NCBI GenBank assembly: GCA_009692065.1
Contig: SHZY01000042.1
Coordinates: forward strand, 1-40,997
Source: Gemmataceae bacterium
Lineage (GTDB): Bacteria > Planctomycetota > Planctomycetia > Gemmatales > Gemmataceae
Reading direction: 5' to 3'
Length of the DNA stretch: 40,997 bases
In this document: positions 32,014 through 39,925 of the stretch, in pieces
How positions within the stretch are numbered: the first letter of the stretch is position 1
How the letters are laid out: each line of letters begins with the position of its first letter
Program-made: the position numbers and the translations under genes
Notes under the pieces: generated by a model
What the model was told of the DNA's origin: nothing
Seen by the model: only the letters and a program-made list of their open reading frames with translations
Databases searched by the model: none

Positions 32014-33129
32014 TCAAAGCGGCCGCTTCGGCGGGATGCGGAACAGGCGGATGCTCGTCCACTCGTCGTCGCCGTCGTCGTACTTGACGTGGATGCGCTC
32101 GGATTCGACCTTCGCCAGCGTGCCGGGGAAATAGTGCGGGCCGCCGCTCCAGCGGCACTCGACCTTCATGCCGGGCTTCACGTCGAAGCGTTTGATCAGC
32201 TCCGGCGTCAGCATCCGCTCCGGGCCGTCGAGATATTGCACGACGATACGCTCCTCATCCTCGATTGCCACGATCTCGGCCGGGTAGACGCATTGATCGC
32301 AGTCGAAGGCCAGGATGCGGTCACCTTCCTCGAACGGGAAGCTGGCGACGCCGACGGGGCAGCGCCAGAAGCGCGTCCGGCTCACGCGCGTGTTGTTCTC
32401 TCGGGTCGCGTCTTCGAATTCGACGTCCAGCGTCTCGCCCTGGACGCGCATCACCACGGCCGGCGAGTAAATCTTCTGCGGTTCACTCTTGGGCCGAATG
32501 TAGATGTGCTCGCCTTCCTCGATGACTATGGGCGCGATGCTGATGTCCTGCACGACCATCTGGTCGCCGTCGTCGAAGAAGACGTGGATGCCGCGCTCGC
32601 CCATGGCGAGGATGGAGGCGGGATACCAGTAGAAATCGAGCCAGCGCGCCAGCACGCGGTCGCCGACCTTCCAGTTGGAGTCCTTGACCGGTTCGCCGAG
32701 ATCGATCGATTGCTTGACCGGCACATTGGCGCCTGCGAGAGCTTCCTGGCTGACGGGGGCGATGGGCCGCTGCACGCGCAGCATGCTGATCGAGGTCCAT
32801 TCTTCGTCGCCGTGGTCGTAGTGGACGCGCACCGATTCGCCCTTGAGCTGGTTGACTGTCCCCGGCGCGAAGACGGGCGTGGCCTTGTTTTTGCAGAACA
32901 CCCGGCTGCCGATCTTGATGTCCTGGGCTAGGACGTGAGCGCAGTGAACCCAGCAGTATTCGCCGTCGTCGAAGACGACCATGCAGCCGCTTTCCGAGAT
33001 TTCGCGCACGACGCCGGGATAGAAGTAGGAATCGGGCTTTTTCGCCAGCACGCGCTCACCCGGCCTCCACGAATTGGCGGCGGAGGCGGACGGCGCTTTC
33101 TTGAATTTCAGCCAGTCAAACAGTCCCAT
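32014..33129 (-). CDS. Six-repeat Tudor/SH3-like domain protein
   Basis: A 371-residue cytoplasmic protein made almost wholly of six beta-barrel repeats of about 50 residues in three alternating pairs. Odd repeats read G-(E/D)-R-(V/I)-LA...Y-P-(G/A)-x-(V/I)...V-x-(F/Y)-x-DG (GERVLAKKPDSYFYPGVV, GDRVLARWLDFYWYPASI, GDRILAFDCDQCVYPAEI). Even repeats carry ...PGTV/PAVV...V-x-Y-D-(D/H)-GD-(D/E)-EWTSI (VRVHYDHGDEEWTSISMLRV and IHVKYDDGDDEWTSIRLFRI). This is the pattern of Tudor/agenet-like domains of eukaryotic chromatin and RNA-binding proteins. No signal peptide, no catalytic domain. Ligand unknown; nucleic acid or a modified protein is a guess. GAAGGGA lies upstream of ATG 33129. Confidence 0.85.
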   Translation of the reverse strand: MGLFDWLKFKKAPSASAANSWRPGERVLAKKPDSYFYPGVVREISESGCMVVFDDGEYCWVHCAHVLAQDIKIGSRVFCKNKATPVFAPGTVNQLKGESVRVHYDHGDEEWTSISMLRVQRPIAPVSQEALAGANVPVKQSIDLGEPVKDSNWKVGDRVLARWLDFYWYPASILAMGERGIHVFFDDGDQMVVQDISIAPIVIEEGEHIYIRPKSEPQKIYSPAVVMRVQGETLDVEFEDATRENNTRVSRTRFWRCPVGVASFPFEEGDRILAFDCDQCVYPAEIVAIEDEERIVVQYLDGPERMLTPELIKRFDVKPGMKVECRWSGGPHYFPGTLAKVESERIHVKYDDGDDEWTSIRLFRIPPKRPL

Positions 33130-33260
33130 CGGTGGTCCCTTCGCCGAAACGACTCTTGCAAGGTCAGTTGGCGGTTTTCTTCATTATAGGTCGCTGTCAC
33201 AAATATTAAGTCGATTCCACGTGCATTCAAGTCGCAATTCGACGATTCGCGGCCCAGCGG

Positions 33261-33833
33261 TCAGGTTGTCGCGTGATATTTCATGCGGCATCCGTCCAGT
33301 TCCTTGTCCGCGGGATAGGGTATGCCGGGCGGCGGCATCTTCGGTGTGCCCTTGATGCAGGTCGTGCAGAACACAACGCCGAGCAAGATTGCGCCAAACC
33401 CTTGCATCACATACCGCTGCTGATGAAACAGATCGCAGACGAGAAAAGCCGCAAGGAGTGCAAAAGCGATCAAGCTTTCCTGCGGCGCCACGAGGATGCC
33501 GGTGATGCCCATGGGACATTCGAGGACCTTGGTCCAATCGAGATAGGTGTGCCAGCCCGCGATCCCGGCCCCTGCGACCGCCGGCGCCAGCGCGAGCACG
33601 GTTTGTGCAGCAGTCGGTACGCCCGGCAGGAACAGTCCAAAGGCGAGAATCGCCGCCACCGACATCATGAAAGCGCGCTGATAAAGACAAAGCGGGCACG
33701 CCTTCAATTCCATGACGAGGCTCAGATGCAAGCTGCCCAGGACGCCGAGCGCGGCGAAGAACAGGGCGAAACGTGTCCACAGGAATTTCAGATCTGGAGC
33801 CGCTTCATCTTGTGGCTGTCTTACGGTGGTCAT
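33261..33833 (-). CDS. dsbB: Disulfide bond formation protein DsbB
   Basis: A 190-residue inner-membrane protein starting at ATG 33833; the longer frame upstream has no membrane or domain support. Four membrane helices are visible (about residues 18-40, 54-72, 76-98 and 118-140). The periplasmic redox pair is in KACPLCLYQR (C46, C49), the DsbB signature; a second-loop cysteine sits in VLECPMG. A further pair (FCTTC) lies near the C-terminus, followed by a Pro-rich tail. DsbB reoxidises DsbA and passes electrons to quinone; no DsbA gene is in the window. It diverges from the LLM gene at 33958 across 124 bases that must hold both promoters. Confidence 0.9.
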   Translation of the reverse strand: MTTVRQPQDEAAPDLKFLWTRFALFFAALGVLGSLHLSLVMELKACPLCLYQRAFMMSVAAILAFGLFLPGVPTAAQTVLALAPAVAGAGIAGWHTYLDWTKVLECPMGITGILVAPQESLIAFALLAAFLVCDLFHQQRYVMQGFGAILLGVVFCTTCIKGTPKMPPPGIPYPADKELDGCRMKYHATT

Positions 33834-33957
33834 GGGTGAGCCCCTGGGGTTGCGGTGTTTGTCTCCTAGCCTATCCGAGAAGACGCGGGATGCAAGCGAT
33901 CCCGAGCCCCACGGTCCGCGCTTGCGATTGCGCCACGTTCGGACTATATCCACCTAC

Positions 33958-35085
33958 ATGAAATACTTTTTCTTCCACCTCATGTCCTGGCCATATTTGC
34001 CCGCCGATTTCGATCAGATGCACGATTCCGCCTGGATTTGGCTGTCGAATTCGCACTACGATCCCGTCAAGGGCCACAACCTCTATCGCGAATACATCAA
34101 CACGCTCGCTTATGCCGACGAGCTGGGCTTCGACGGCATTTGCGTCAACGAGCACCATCAGAACGCGTATGGTCTGATGCCGTCGCCAAACGTCATCGCC
34201 GGGGCGCTGACGCAGCGGACGCAGAAGTGCAAGATCGCCGTCATCGGCAACGCCCTGCCGCTCTACAATCCGCCCTTGCGCGTCGCCGAAGAATTCGCGA
34301 TGCTCGACGTGATGTCGAACGGCCGATTGATCGCAGGCATGGTGATCGGCGGCGGGCCAGAATACTTTGCGTATCAGATCGAACCGACGACGGCGCGCGA
34401 GCGTTATCGCGAGGCGCTCGATCTCATTCTCAAGGCCTGGACGACGCCGGGGCCATTCGAGTGGCACTCGAAGCACTACTACTACCGTTACGTCAATCCC
34501 TGGCCGACGCCGCTGCAGAAGCCGCACCCGCCGATCTGGATACCCGGCGTCGGCAGCCAGGAGACGATCGACTTCGTCGCCCAGCGCCGCTACGCGTACA
34601 TGGGGATCCCGTATTTCCACATCGACGTCTTTCGCCGCGTATTCGGGCAATTCCGCGAGGCTTGCCAGAAAGCAGGCTACACCGCCGACCCCGCGCAAAT
34701 GGGCTGGGGCGTGCCGATCTACGTCGCCGAGACCGACAAGCAAGCGCGCGAAGAATTCGAGCCGGCCATGTGGTACTTCATCAAAAATCTGCTCAAGGGC
34801 ATCGGTATGACGCCGCCGGGTTACACCAGCCCGAAGTCTGCGGCCGTGATCCTCAAAAATCAGAAGCACTTCCTCTACAAGCAGGAGACCTGGGCCGACA
34901 TCGAGAACGGCGTCTTCGCCATCGTCGGTAGCCCCGAGACTGTGAGACAGAAACTGGAACACTACCAGAAGGAACTCGGCGTCGGTGTAGTGTTGACTGG
35001 TTGCCAGACGGGGACGTTGCCGCATCATCTCGCGCGCAAGAGCATGGAGTTATTGGCACGCGAGGTTTTACCCAAAGTGCGCTGA
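33958..35085 (+). CDS. LLM-class flavin-dependent monooxygenase
   Basis: A 375-residue luciferase-like TIM-barrel enzyme. ATG 33958 was chosen because upstream sequence overlaps the divergent dsbB gene and has no family similarity. Landmarks: MKYFFFHLMSWPYLPADFDQ, YADELGFDGICVNEHHQNAY (the EHH motif of LLM enzymes), VIGNALPLYNPPLRVAEEFA, MSNGRLIAGMVIGGGPEYFA, then PIWIPGVGSQETIDFVAQRR. These enzymes use FMNH2 or F420 and oxygen to hydroxylate or cleave substrates. It sits 95 bases before an alpha/beta-hydrolase gene in the same direction; oxidation followed by ester or C-C hydrolysis is a plausible joint role. Substrate unknown. Confidence 0.92.
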   Translation: MKYFFFHLMSWPYLPADFDQMHDSAWIWLSNSHYDPVKGHNLYREYINTLAYADELGFDGICVNEHHQNAYGLMPSPNVIAGALTQRTQKCKIAVIGNALPLYNPPLRVAEEFAMLDVMSNGRLIAGMVIGGGPEYFAYQIEPTTARERYREALDLILKAWTTPGPFEWHSKHYYYRYVNPWPTPLQKPHPPIWIPGVGSQETIDFVAQRRYAYMGIPYFHIDVFRRVFGQFREACQKAGYTADPAQMGWGVPIYVAETDKQAREEFEPAMWYFIKNLLKGIGMTPPGYTSPKSAAVILKNQKHFLYKQETWADIENGVFAIVGSPETVRQKLEHYQKELGVGVVLTGCQTGTLPHHLARKSMELLAREVLPKVR

Positions 35086-35090
35086 CCCGG

Positions 35091-35157
35091 TCCTCGTTTA
35101 GCGCCCGTAGTGAAGCGCCAAGCGGTTCGTTGCTTCACTACGGGCGCTAAACGAAGA
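35091..35157. repeat. Palindrome with 26-bp arms, CGTTTAGCG family
   Basis: A 26-bp arm beginning TCCTCGTTTAGCGCCCGTAG (35091-35116) and its complement (35132-35157), one mismatch, 15-nt loop. Fills the gap between the LLM and alpha/beta-hydrolase genes; the lower part (GTAGTGAAGC) is a variant not seen in the other copies. Confidence 0.93.
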
Positions 35158-35180
35158 CCCGGCCAAAAGGAATCACCTAT

Positions 35181-36020
35181 ATGCTGAACTTCCTCAAGAA
35201 ACTCCACTACGGCGCCCGCGTGATGCTGTCGAAATCCGGCGGTCAACCGGAAACCATCGATATCTGCGGCCGGTCCACCGTCATGACGCACGGCGGCCAG
35301 GGGGAGCCGTTCCTCTACCTACACAGCGCGCTCGGCGAATCGATGATGTGGCTGCCGTTCCATCAAGCGTTCGCCAAGAAGTTCAAGGTCTATTCGCCAT
35401 TGCATCCCGGCTTCGGTCACTCCGGCGGCTTCGAGCAGATTGCTGACATCGAGGACATGGCATTCCATTACATCGACATGCTCGATTCGCTCGGCCTGGA
35501 GCAGGTCTGCCTCGGCGGTGTCAGCCTGGGCGGCTGGATCGCGGCCGAGATCGCGGTGCGCTGGCCGGAGCGCGTCAAGAAGCTGTGGATCGCCGACGCG
35601 CCGGGCCTGTGGGTCGAAGGCGCGTCGCTCGGCGAATTGTTCCGCTTCTCGCAGAATCGCGACAAGATGCGTGAGATGCTCTTTCACGATCCCGCAGGCG
35701 CCATGGCAACGATGGTCATCAAGGACCAGGTTGACGAGGCAACGATGCTCAACGCCTACCAGGCGATGACCGTATTAGCGCGGATGATCTGGACACGCCC
35801 TTACGATCCGAAACTGGCCGCGCGCTTGCGGCGCATCGCCTGTCCCACCCTCTTGGTCTGGGGCGATCACGACAAGCTGGTGCCCCCCGCGTACGGCGAA
35901 GCCTACCAGAAGCTCATCGCCGGCTCGGAGCTGAGGCTGATCAAGGATTGCGGGCATCTACCGATGCTGGAGAAGGAAGCGGAGTTCGTGGACGTGATTT
36001 CGAAGTTTTGTTTGGCGTGA
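35181..36020 (+). CDS. Alpha/beta hydrolase
   Basis: A 279-residue alpha/beta hydrolase. Catalytic triad: nucleophile S115 in LGGVSLGGWI, aspartate in LVWGDHDKLVPP and histidine in CGHLPMLEKE; oxyanion region FLYLHSALGES. The family includes meta-cleavage-product hydrolases and esterases of aromatic and terpene breakdown. The neighbouring LLM monooxygenase gene suggests a two-step degradation, but a palindrome sits between the two genes so operon structure is uncertain. No signal peptide. The start ATG 35181 has an AAAAGGAA site about 8 bases upstream. Confidence 0.92.
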   Translation: MLNFLKKLHYGARVMLSKSGGQPETIDICGRSTVMTHGGQGEPFLYLHSALGESMMWLPFHQAFAKKFKVYSPLHPGFGHSGGFEQIADIEDMAFHYIDMLDSLGLEQVCLGGVSLGGWIAAEIAVRWPERVKKLWIADAPGLWVEGASLGELFRFSQNRDKMREMLFHDPAGAMATMVIKDQVDEATMLNAYQAMTVLARMIWTRPYDPKLAARLRRIACPTLLVWGDHDKLVPPAYGEAYQKLIAGSELRLIKDCGHLPMLEKEAEFVDVISKFCLA

Positions 36021-36028
36021 TCGGCCAC

Positions 36029-36109
36029 CGTAGGGTGGGTCGAGCGCAGCGAGGCCCACCGAGCCTTTGCAACAGCCGGTGGGCCTCGCTGCGCTCGACC
36101 CACCCTACG
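36029..36109. repeat. Perfect 32-bp-arm palindrome, TAGGGTGGGTCGAGC family
   Basis: A 32-bp arm beginning CGTAGGGTGGGTCGAGCGCA (36029-36060) and its exact complement (36078-36109), 17-nt loop. A different family from CGTTTAGCG. It lies between two convergent genes; the right arm overlaps the end of the TIM-barrel gene and supplies its stop codon (TAG, 36107-36105 on the minus strand). Confidence 0.93.
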
Positions 36110-37004
36110 AGCTATGGCAGGGGTAGTGTTCTTTGCGCTTCGTTTTCAAGAACTCCACCGACCGCCGCAGTTCATCCAGCCCGTTCATGCCGTCCTCGAC
36201 GGAGATCCAGCCGGTAAAGTTGACGCTCTTGAGGATGCGGAAGATCGCGTCGTAATCGTTGAGCCCCTTGCCAGTCTCGCCGTGCAGGAGCTTGTTCGAA
36301 TAGCCGAGGCTGCCGTCGGATTGGCGCAGCTCATCGAGCGTGGCGCCAGGGACGAGATAGCGGTCGGACGCGTGCATCGTCACGACGCGGTGCTTGACCT
36401 TCCCAAGAAACGGCACCGGATCGAAGCCGCCGACCACCGCGTTCGACGGATCGAACTGGACGCCAAGAAAGGGAGAATCGATCTGCCCCAGAACTTCGAG
36501 GAAGATATCCTCCGGCTGTGCGAACTCCGGGTATTGCCAGGTTCCATCCTTATAGTGGTTTTCCAGGCACAGAATGACGTTGCGTTTCTCGGCGTATTCC
36601 AGCGAGCGGCGGATGCACTCCACGGTACGCGCGACGCCGTCCTGGCGCGACATATCGGGATAACGCTGGCCGCTCAACGTTCGGCAATGGCGGATCCCGA
36701 GCGCGACGCTCAGGTCGATGGCGGCACATTGGCGCTCGACCTGACGTAGCCGTTCGGCGGCATCGGGATGGGTGAAGTTCGGCGAGAAGCAGAGCATCGA
36801 CGAGATTTGCCCGGTTTCCATGAGCACCCGATGCACGGGTTCGACGCCATGCTTGATGAAACCGTCGTAGTGTTCGACCCCCTCGGCACCGAGCGTCGCG
36901 GCCTGGCGGAGCCAATCGAGGTAATCCATCTTGCCGGAGTAAAGTTCGTCGAACCAGCACTTTGGGAAAACACTGATGCGGGGTGCGGCGGGCGGTTTGC
37001 TCAT
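36105..37004 (-). CDS. Sugar isomerase/epimerase-like TIM-barrel protein
   Basis: A 299-residue xylose-isomerase-like TIM barrel (AP endonuclease 2 superfamily). Likely metal ligands are E148 (ILCLENHYK), D185 (VQFDPSNAV), H211 (VTMHASDRY) and E270 (WISVEDGMNG). It is unlikely to be an AP endonuclease because the nucleic-acid-binding loops are absent; epimerisation or isomerisation of a sugar or inositol derivative is the family expectation. No signal peptide. The start ATG 37004 has no strong Shine-Dalgarno. The stop codon is provided by the palindrome at 36029-36109, so the final residues (HSS) may be younger than the rest. Confidence 0.9.
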   Translation of the reverse strand: MSKPPAAPRISVFPKCWFDELYSGKMDYLDWLRQAATLGAEGVEHYDGFIKHGVEPVHRVLMETGQISSMLCFSPNFTHPDAAERLRQVERQCAAIDLSVALGIRHCRTLSGQRYPDMSRQDGVARTVECIRRSLEYAEKRNVILCLENHYKDGTWQYPEFAQPEDIFLEVLGQIDSPFLGVQFDPSNAVVGGFDPVPFLGKVKHRVVTMHASDRYLVPGATLDELRQSDGSLGYSNKLLHGETGKGLNDYDAIFRILKSVNFTGWISVEDGMNGLDELRRSVEFLKTKRKEHYPCHSS

Positions 37005-37082
37005 GGCGATCTATTTTACGTGCGAATCTTGGAAAAAGAACTTCTCGTGACAATGCCGATAAGGTAGGATAGCGCCGGTAGG

Positions 37083-37113
37083 GTTCGCGTGGCGCCATGC
37101 GAACGCTAAACGT
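37083..37113. repeat. Decayed copy of the CGTTTAGCG palindrome
   Basis: The central part pairs (GTTCGCGTGGC/GCCATGCGAAC, 37083-37104), and the right flank continues with the family sequence GCTAAACG, but the left flank has lost it. Lies in the divergent gap between the TIM-barrel and DUF1501 genes. Confidence 0.75.
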
Positions 37114-37137
37114 AAACGGGGACGAGGGGGGATACCA

Positions 37138-38511
37138 ATGCTTTCCATTCCACATCCCGGGCTCACGCGCCGGCAGTTGCTGCAAGCCGGCGGCTTGGGC
37201 ATGTTCGGCCTGACGTTGCCGGGCCTCTTTCAGGGCCGCGCTCAAGCCGCCGGCACGCCGCGATCACGCACGTTTGGGCGAGCGCGCTCCTGCCTGATCA
37301 TCTTTCTATCGGGCGGGATGTCGCATCACGATACCTTCGATATGAAACCCAACGCGCCGGAGGAAATCCGCGGCGAGTTCAACCCGATCCAGACCAGCGT
37401 ACCAGGCATCCAGGTGTGCGAGCATTTGCCGATGCTGTCGCGCTACGCCCACAAGTACACCGCCGTCCGCAGCTTGAGCCATCGCGACACTAACCATCCG
37501 AGCGGCTGCTACTGGATGATGACCGGCTACGAATACCCGCGTGCGAGCGGGCTCAGCGAGAATCTGTCGCGCGACGATCATCCGCACATCGGCTCCTCGT
37601 TAACTGCCATCGGCAATCGCCGCGAGCGCGCGGTGCCGACCTTCGTCACGGTCCCGGATTACATCGCCGTCAACGGCCCGATTCGTGCCGGTCAGCATGC
37701 AGGCTTCTTGGGCGGCCGTTATGATCCCCTGGTCCCTCGCGGCAATCCCAACAGCGAAGACTTTCAACCCGCCGACCTCGGCCTGGTGCCCACGGTCACG
37801 GGGCAGCGCATGGACGATCGTCGCGGTCTGCTTGCTTCCATCAGTCAGCAGCAGCGCCATCTCGGCCAGGTCGGTGAGGGTCGAACACTCGATCAGTTCT
37901 ACCAGCGTGCCTACAGCGTTCTTGGATCAGGCCATACCCAGCGCGCCTTTGACATGAGCGCGGAGCCAGAGCGCGTGCGCGAACGCTATGGCCGCAATCT
38001 GTTTGGGCAATCGATTCTCCTGGGCCGGCGTCTGGTCGAGGCAGGTGTGCAACTCGTGCATGTCAACTGGATCCGCATCCTGGAGCAAGGCTGGGACACG
38101 CACAACGACAACTTCAATGCCCTGCGCGATCGCCTCTTGCCGCCGACTGATCAGGCGCTCTCTGCACTGTTCGAAGACATGGAGATGCGCGGTCTTCTCG
38201 ACGACACTTTGGTCATTGTGATGGGCGAGTTCGGCCGCAGTCCGCAGATCACGCGTTCCAACTCCGGCCGCGAGCATTGGCCGTTCGTCTTCACGATCCT
38301 GATGGCCGGCGCCGGCATCCCCGGCGGCAGGCTATATGGTTCGAGCGACCGCATCGGCGGGCAGGTCCGCGATGGCCGCATCACGCCGGACCAGTTCACC
38401 GCGACGATCTATCATGCCCTGGGCGTCGATCCCGCCAGCCAGGTGACGACGATGATCGACCGCCCGTGGTCGATTTGCGAGGGGCAGCCGGTACTGGATT
38501 TGTGGGGGTAA
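37138..38511 (+). CDS. DUF1501 protein (Tat-exported)
   Basis: A 457-residue DUF1501 protein. The twin-arginine leader is LTRRQLLQAGGLGMFGLTLP; the mature protein begins after AQAA. Landmarks: LIIFLSGGMSHHDTFDMKPN, EIRGEFNPIQTSVPGIQVCE, the HRDTNHPSGCYWMMTGYEYP segment, WDTHNDNF, VIVMGEFGRSPQI and the end-motif DQFTATIYHALGVD. The start has GAGGGGGG upstream. No DUF1549 partner is present in this part of the window. It is followed by a second, only moderately similar DUF1501 gene, so this is a tandem pair. Function unproven. Confidence 0.93.
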   Translation: MLSIPHPGLTRRQLLQAGGLGMFGLTLPGLFQGRAQAAGTPRSRTFGRARSCLIIFLSGGMSHHDTFDMKPNAPEEIRGEFNPIQTSVPGIQVCEHLPMLSRYAHKYTAVRSLSHRDTNHPSGCYWMMTGYEYPRASGLSENLSRDDHPHIGSSLTAIGNRRERAVPTFVTVPDYIAVNGPIRAGQHAGFLGGRYDPLVPRGNPNSEDFQPADLGLVPTVTGQRMDDRRGLLASISQQQRHLGQVGEGRTLDQFYQRAYSVLGSGHTQRAFDMSAEPERVRERYGRNLFGQSILLGRRLVEAGVQLVHVNWIRILEQGWDTHNDNFNALRDRLLPPTDQALSALFEDMEMRGLLDDTLVIVMGEFGRSPQITRSNSGREHWPFVFTILMAGAGIPGGRLYGSSDRIGGQVRDGRITPDQFTATIYHALGVDPASQVTTMIDRPWSICEGQPVLDLWG

Positions 38512-38518
38512 CGTCTCG

Positions 38519-38544
38519 TCCGAGCCTGAAGCGTAAGCGAAGCT
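38519..38544. repeat. Half-copy of the CCGAGCCGGAAGCG repeat
   Basis: TCCGAGCCTGAAGCGTAAGC(GAAGCT) matches the left arm of the palindrome at 7885-7945, but the complementary arm is absent. Lies between the two tandem DUF1501 genes. Confidence 0.7.
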
Positions 38545-38574
38545 AGACCCATTCGATCCCGGGGGGACTTCATC

Positions 38575-39900
38575 ATGCATCTACATCAATCAAGTCCACT
38601 GCAACCGCCGCCGACCGACCTGTTGCGCGTCGGCTCCCGCCGCTGGTTTCTGCAAACAGGCCTCGCGGGACTCGCTGGCCTGACGCTTGCCGATGTGGTG
38701 CGTGCGAACCCCAGTTCGACGCGTGATCGCAAGTCGGTCATCCTGTTTTGGCTGTCGGGCGGCCCCAGCCAGATCGACACGTGGGATCCGAAGCCCGATG
38801 CGCCGCAGGAAATTCGCGGGCCGTATCGCACCATCCCGACCAGCGTACCGGGCGTGCGCTTCTGCGAACATCTGCCCCTCCAAGCTCGGCTCATGGACAA
38901 GTTGACGGTGCTTCGCGCCGTCGATTGCTCGGCCAGCAATCACACGCCGATCACGATGCAGGCGGGCAACCCGCTGGCGCGGCGCACCGACAGCGGGAAC
39001 GACGGCGGCGGCTATCCGTCGATGGGCTCAATCGCCGCCCGTTTCCGCGGCACCAACAATTTCCCGATGCCCGCGTTCGTCGGGCTCGCGCCATCGTGGC
39101 GCGCCGACGTCTGGGGCGCCGGCCACATGGGACACGCCTATGAACCGGTCAACGGCGGCGAGTTACCGGGGCGCCTTACGCTTCCGGGCGGCCTCAACGT
39201 GCCGCGCTTGCAGGAACGCGACGAGTTGCGTCGTCAGTTCGATCACCTGCGGAGTTCGCTCAGTAATTACCCCAGCCTCTCGGACCAGGCCTACAACATG
39301 CTGGTCTCGCGCCGCGTCGAGGAAGCATTTGCGATCGACCGCGAGCCCGACCGGCTGCGCGACGCCTATGGCCGCACCAGTGTTGGCGAGAAAGCCCTGC
39401 TGGCTCGCCGGCTCGTCGAAGCGGGGACGACCTTCGTGCTCGTCAGCGGCCGCTGGGGCTACTTCGATCATCACGGCGATGACGTGCCACCATGGGGCGG
39501 CATCCAGCGCGGCTTGACGCCGATCCTGCCGACCATCGACCAGGCCCTCTCTGCCCTCATTCACGATCTCGAAGGCCGCGGCTTGCTCGACTCGACGTTG
39601 ATCCTGATGATGGGCGAGTTCGGCCGTTCGCCGGTGATGACCGCCGACGCGGGCCGCAACCACTGGACCAACGTCATGTCGATGCTCCTCGCCGGCGGCG
39701 GCCTGCGCCACGGCCAGGTGATCGGCACCACCGACCCGCGCGGCGGCGAAATCCGCACCCGCCGCGTCGGCCCCTCCGACCTCGCCGCCACCGTCTTCCG
39801 CCATCTCGACATCCCGCTCGATACGAACTGGATGGGCCCGCAAGGGCGGCCGATTCCGATCGTGACCGAAGGCGGACGGGCGATTGCGGAGTTGTTCTGA
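38575..39900 (+). CDS. DUF1501 protein (Tat-exported)
   Basis: A 441-residue DUF1501 protein with the leader GSRRWFLQTGLAGLAGLTLA about 20 residues in, so a nearer downstream start is conceivable. Landmarks: VILFWLSGGPSQIDTWDPKP, EIRGPYRTIPTSVPGVRFCE, YFDHHGDD, LILMMGEFGRSPVM, HWTNVMSMLLAGGGLRHGQV and the end-motif SDLAATVFRHLDIP. It is the canonical DUF1501 form, closest in layout to the preceding gene. The stop is followed 10 bases later by the parS-like palindrome. Confidence 0.93.
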   Translation: MHLHQSSPLQPPPTDLLRVGSRRWFLQTGLAGLAGLTLADVVRANPSSTRDRKSVILFWLSGGPSQIDTWDPKPDAPQEIRGPYRTIPTSVPGVRFCEHLPLQARLMDKLTVLRAVDCSASNHTPITMQAGNPLARRTDSGNDGGGYPSMGSIAARFRGTNNFPMPAFVGLAPSWRADVWGAGHMGHAYEPVNGGELPGRLTLPGGLNVPRLQERDELRRQFDHLRSSLSNYPSLSDQAYNMLVSRRVEEAFAIDREPDRLRDAYGRTSVGEKALLARRLVEAGTTFVLVSGRWGYFDHHGDDVPPWGGIQRGLTPILPTIDQALSALIHDLEGRGLLDSTLILMMGEFGRSPVMTADAGRNHWTNVMSMLLAGGGLRHGQVIGTTDPRGGEIRTRRVGPSDLAATVFRHLDIPLDTNWMGPQGRPIPIVTEGGRAIAELF

Positions 39901-39909
39901 TCGCGGCTA

Positions 39910-39925
39910 TGTTCCACGTGGAACA
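39910..39925. promoter_or_regulatory. parS: parS-like ParB-binding palindrome
   Basis: A perfect 16-bp palindrome TGTTCCACGTGGAACA. The bacterial consensus parS is TGTTTCACGTGAAACA; this differs by one symmetric substitution, and the GTTCCACGTGGAAC form is known as a functional parS in some bacteria, for example Myxococcus. It sits 10 bases after a stop codon in an otherwise empty gap. I did not find a second copy in the window, and there is no parA or parB gene here. It implies the region lies in a ParB-loaded, usually origin-proximal part of a replicon. Confidence 0.7.

Noticed and set aside
31912-32931. 339-codon plus-strand frame over the Tudor-like gene
   Set aside because: Antisense of a repeat protein; it runs through the palindrome at 31961-32008 and has no independent support.
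33871-35028. 385-codon minus-strand frame opposite the LLM gene
   Set aside because: Arg/Asp/Val-rich shadow composition and no family motifs.
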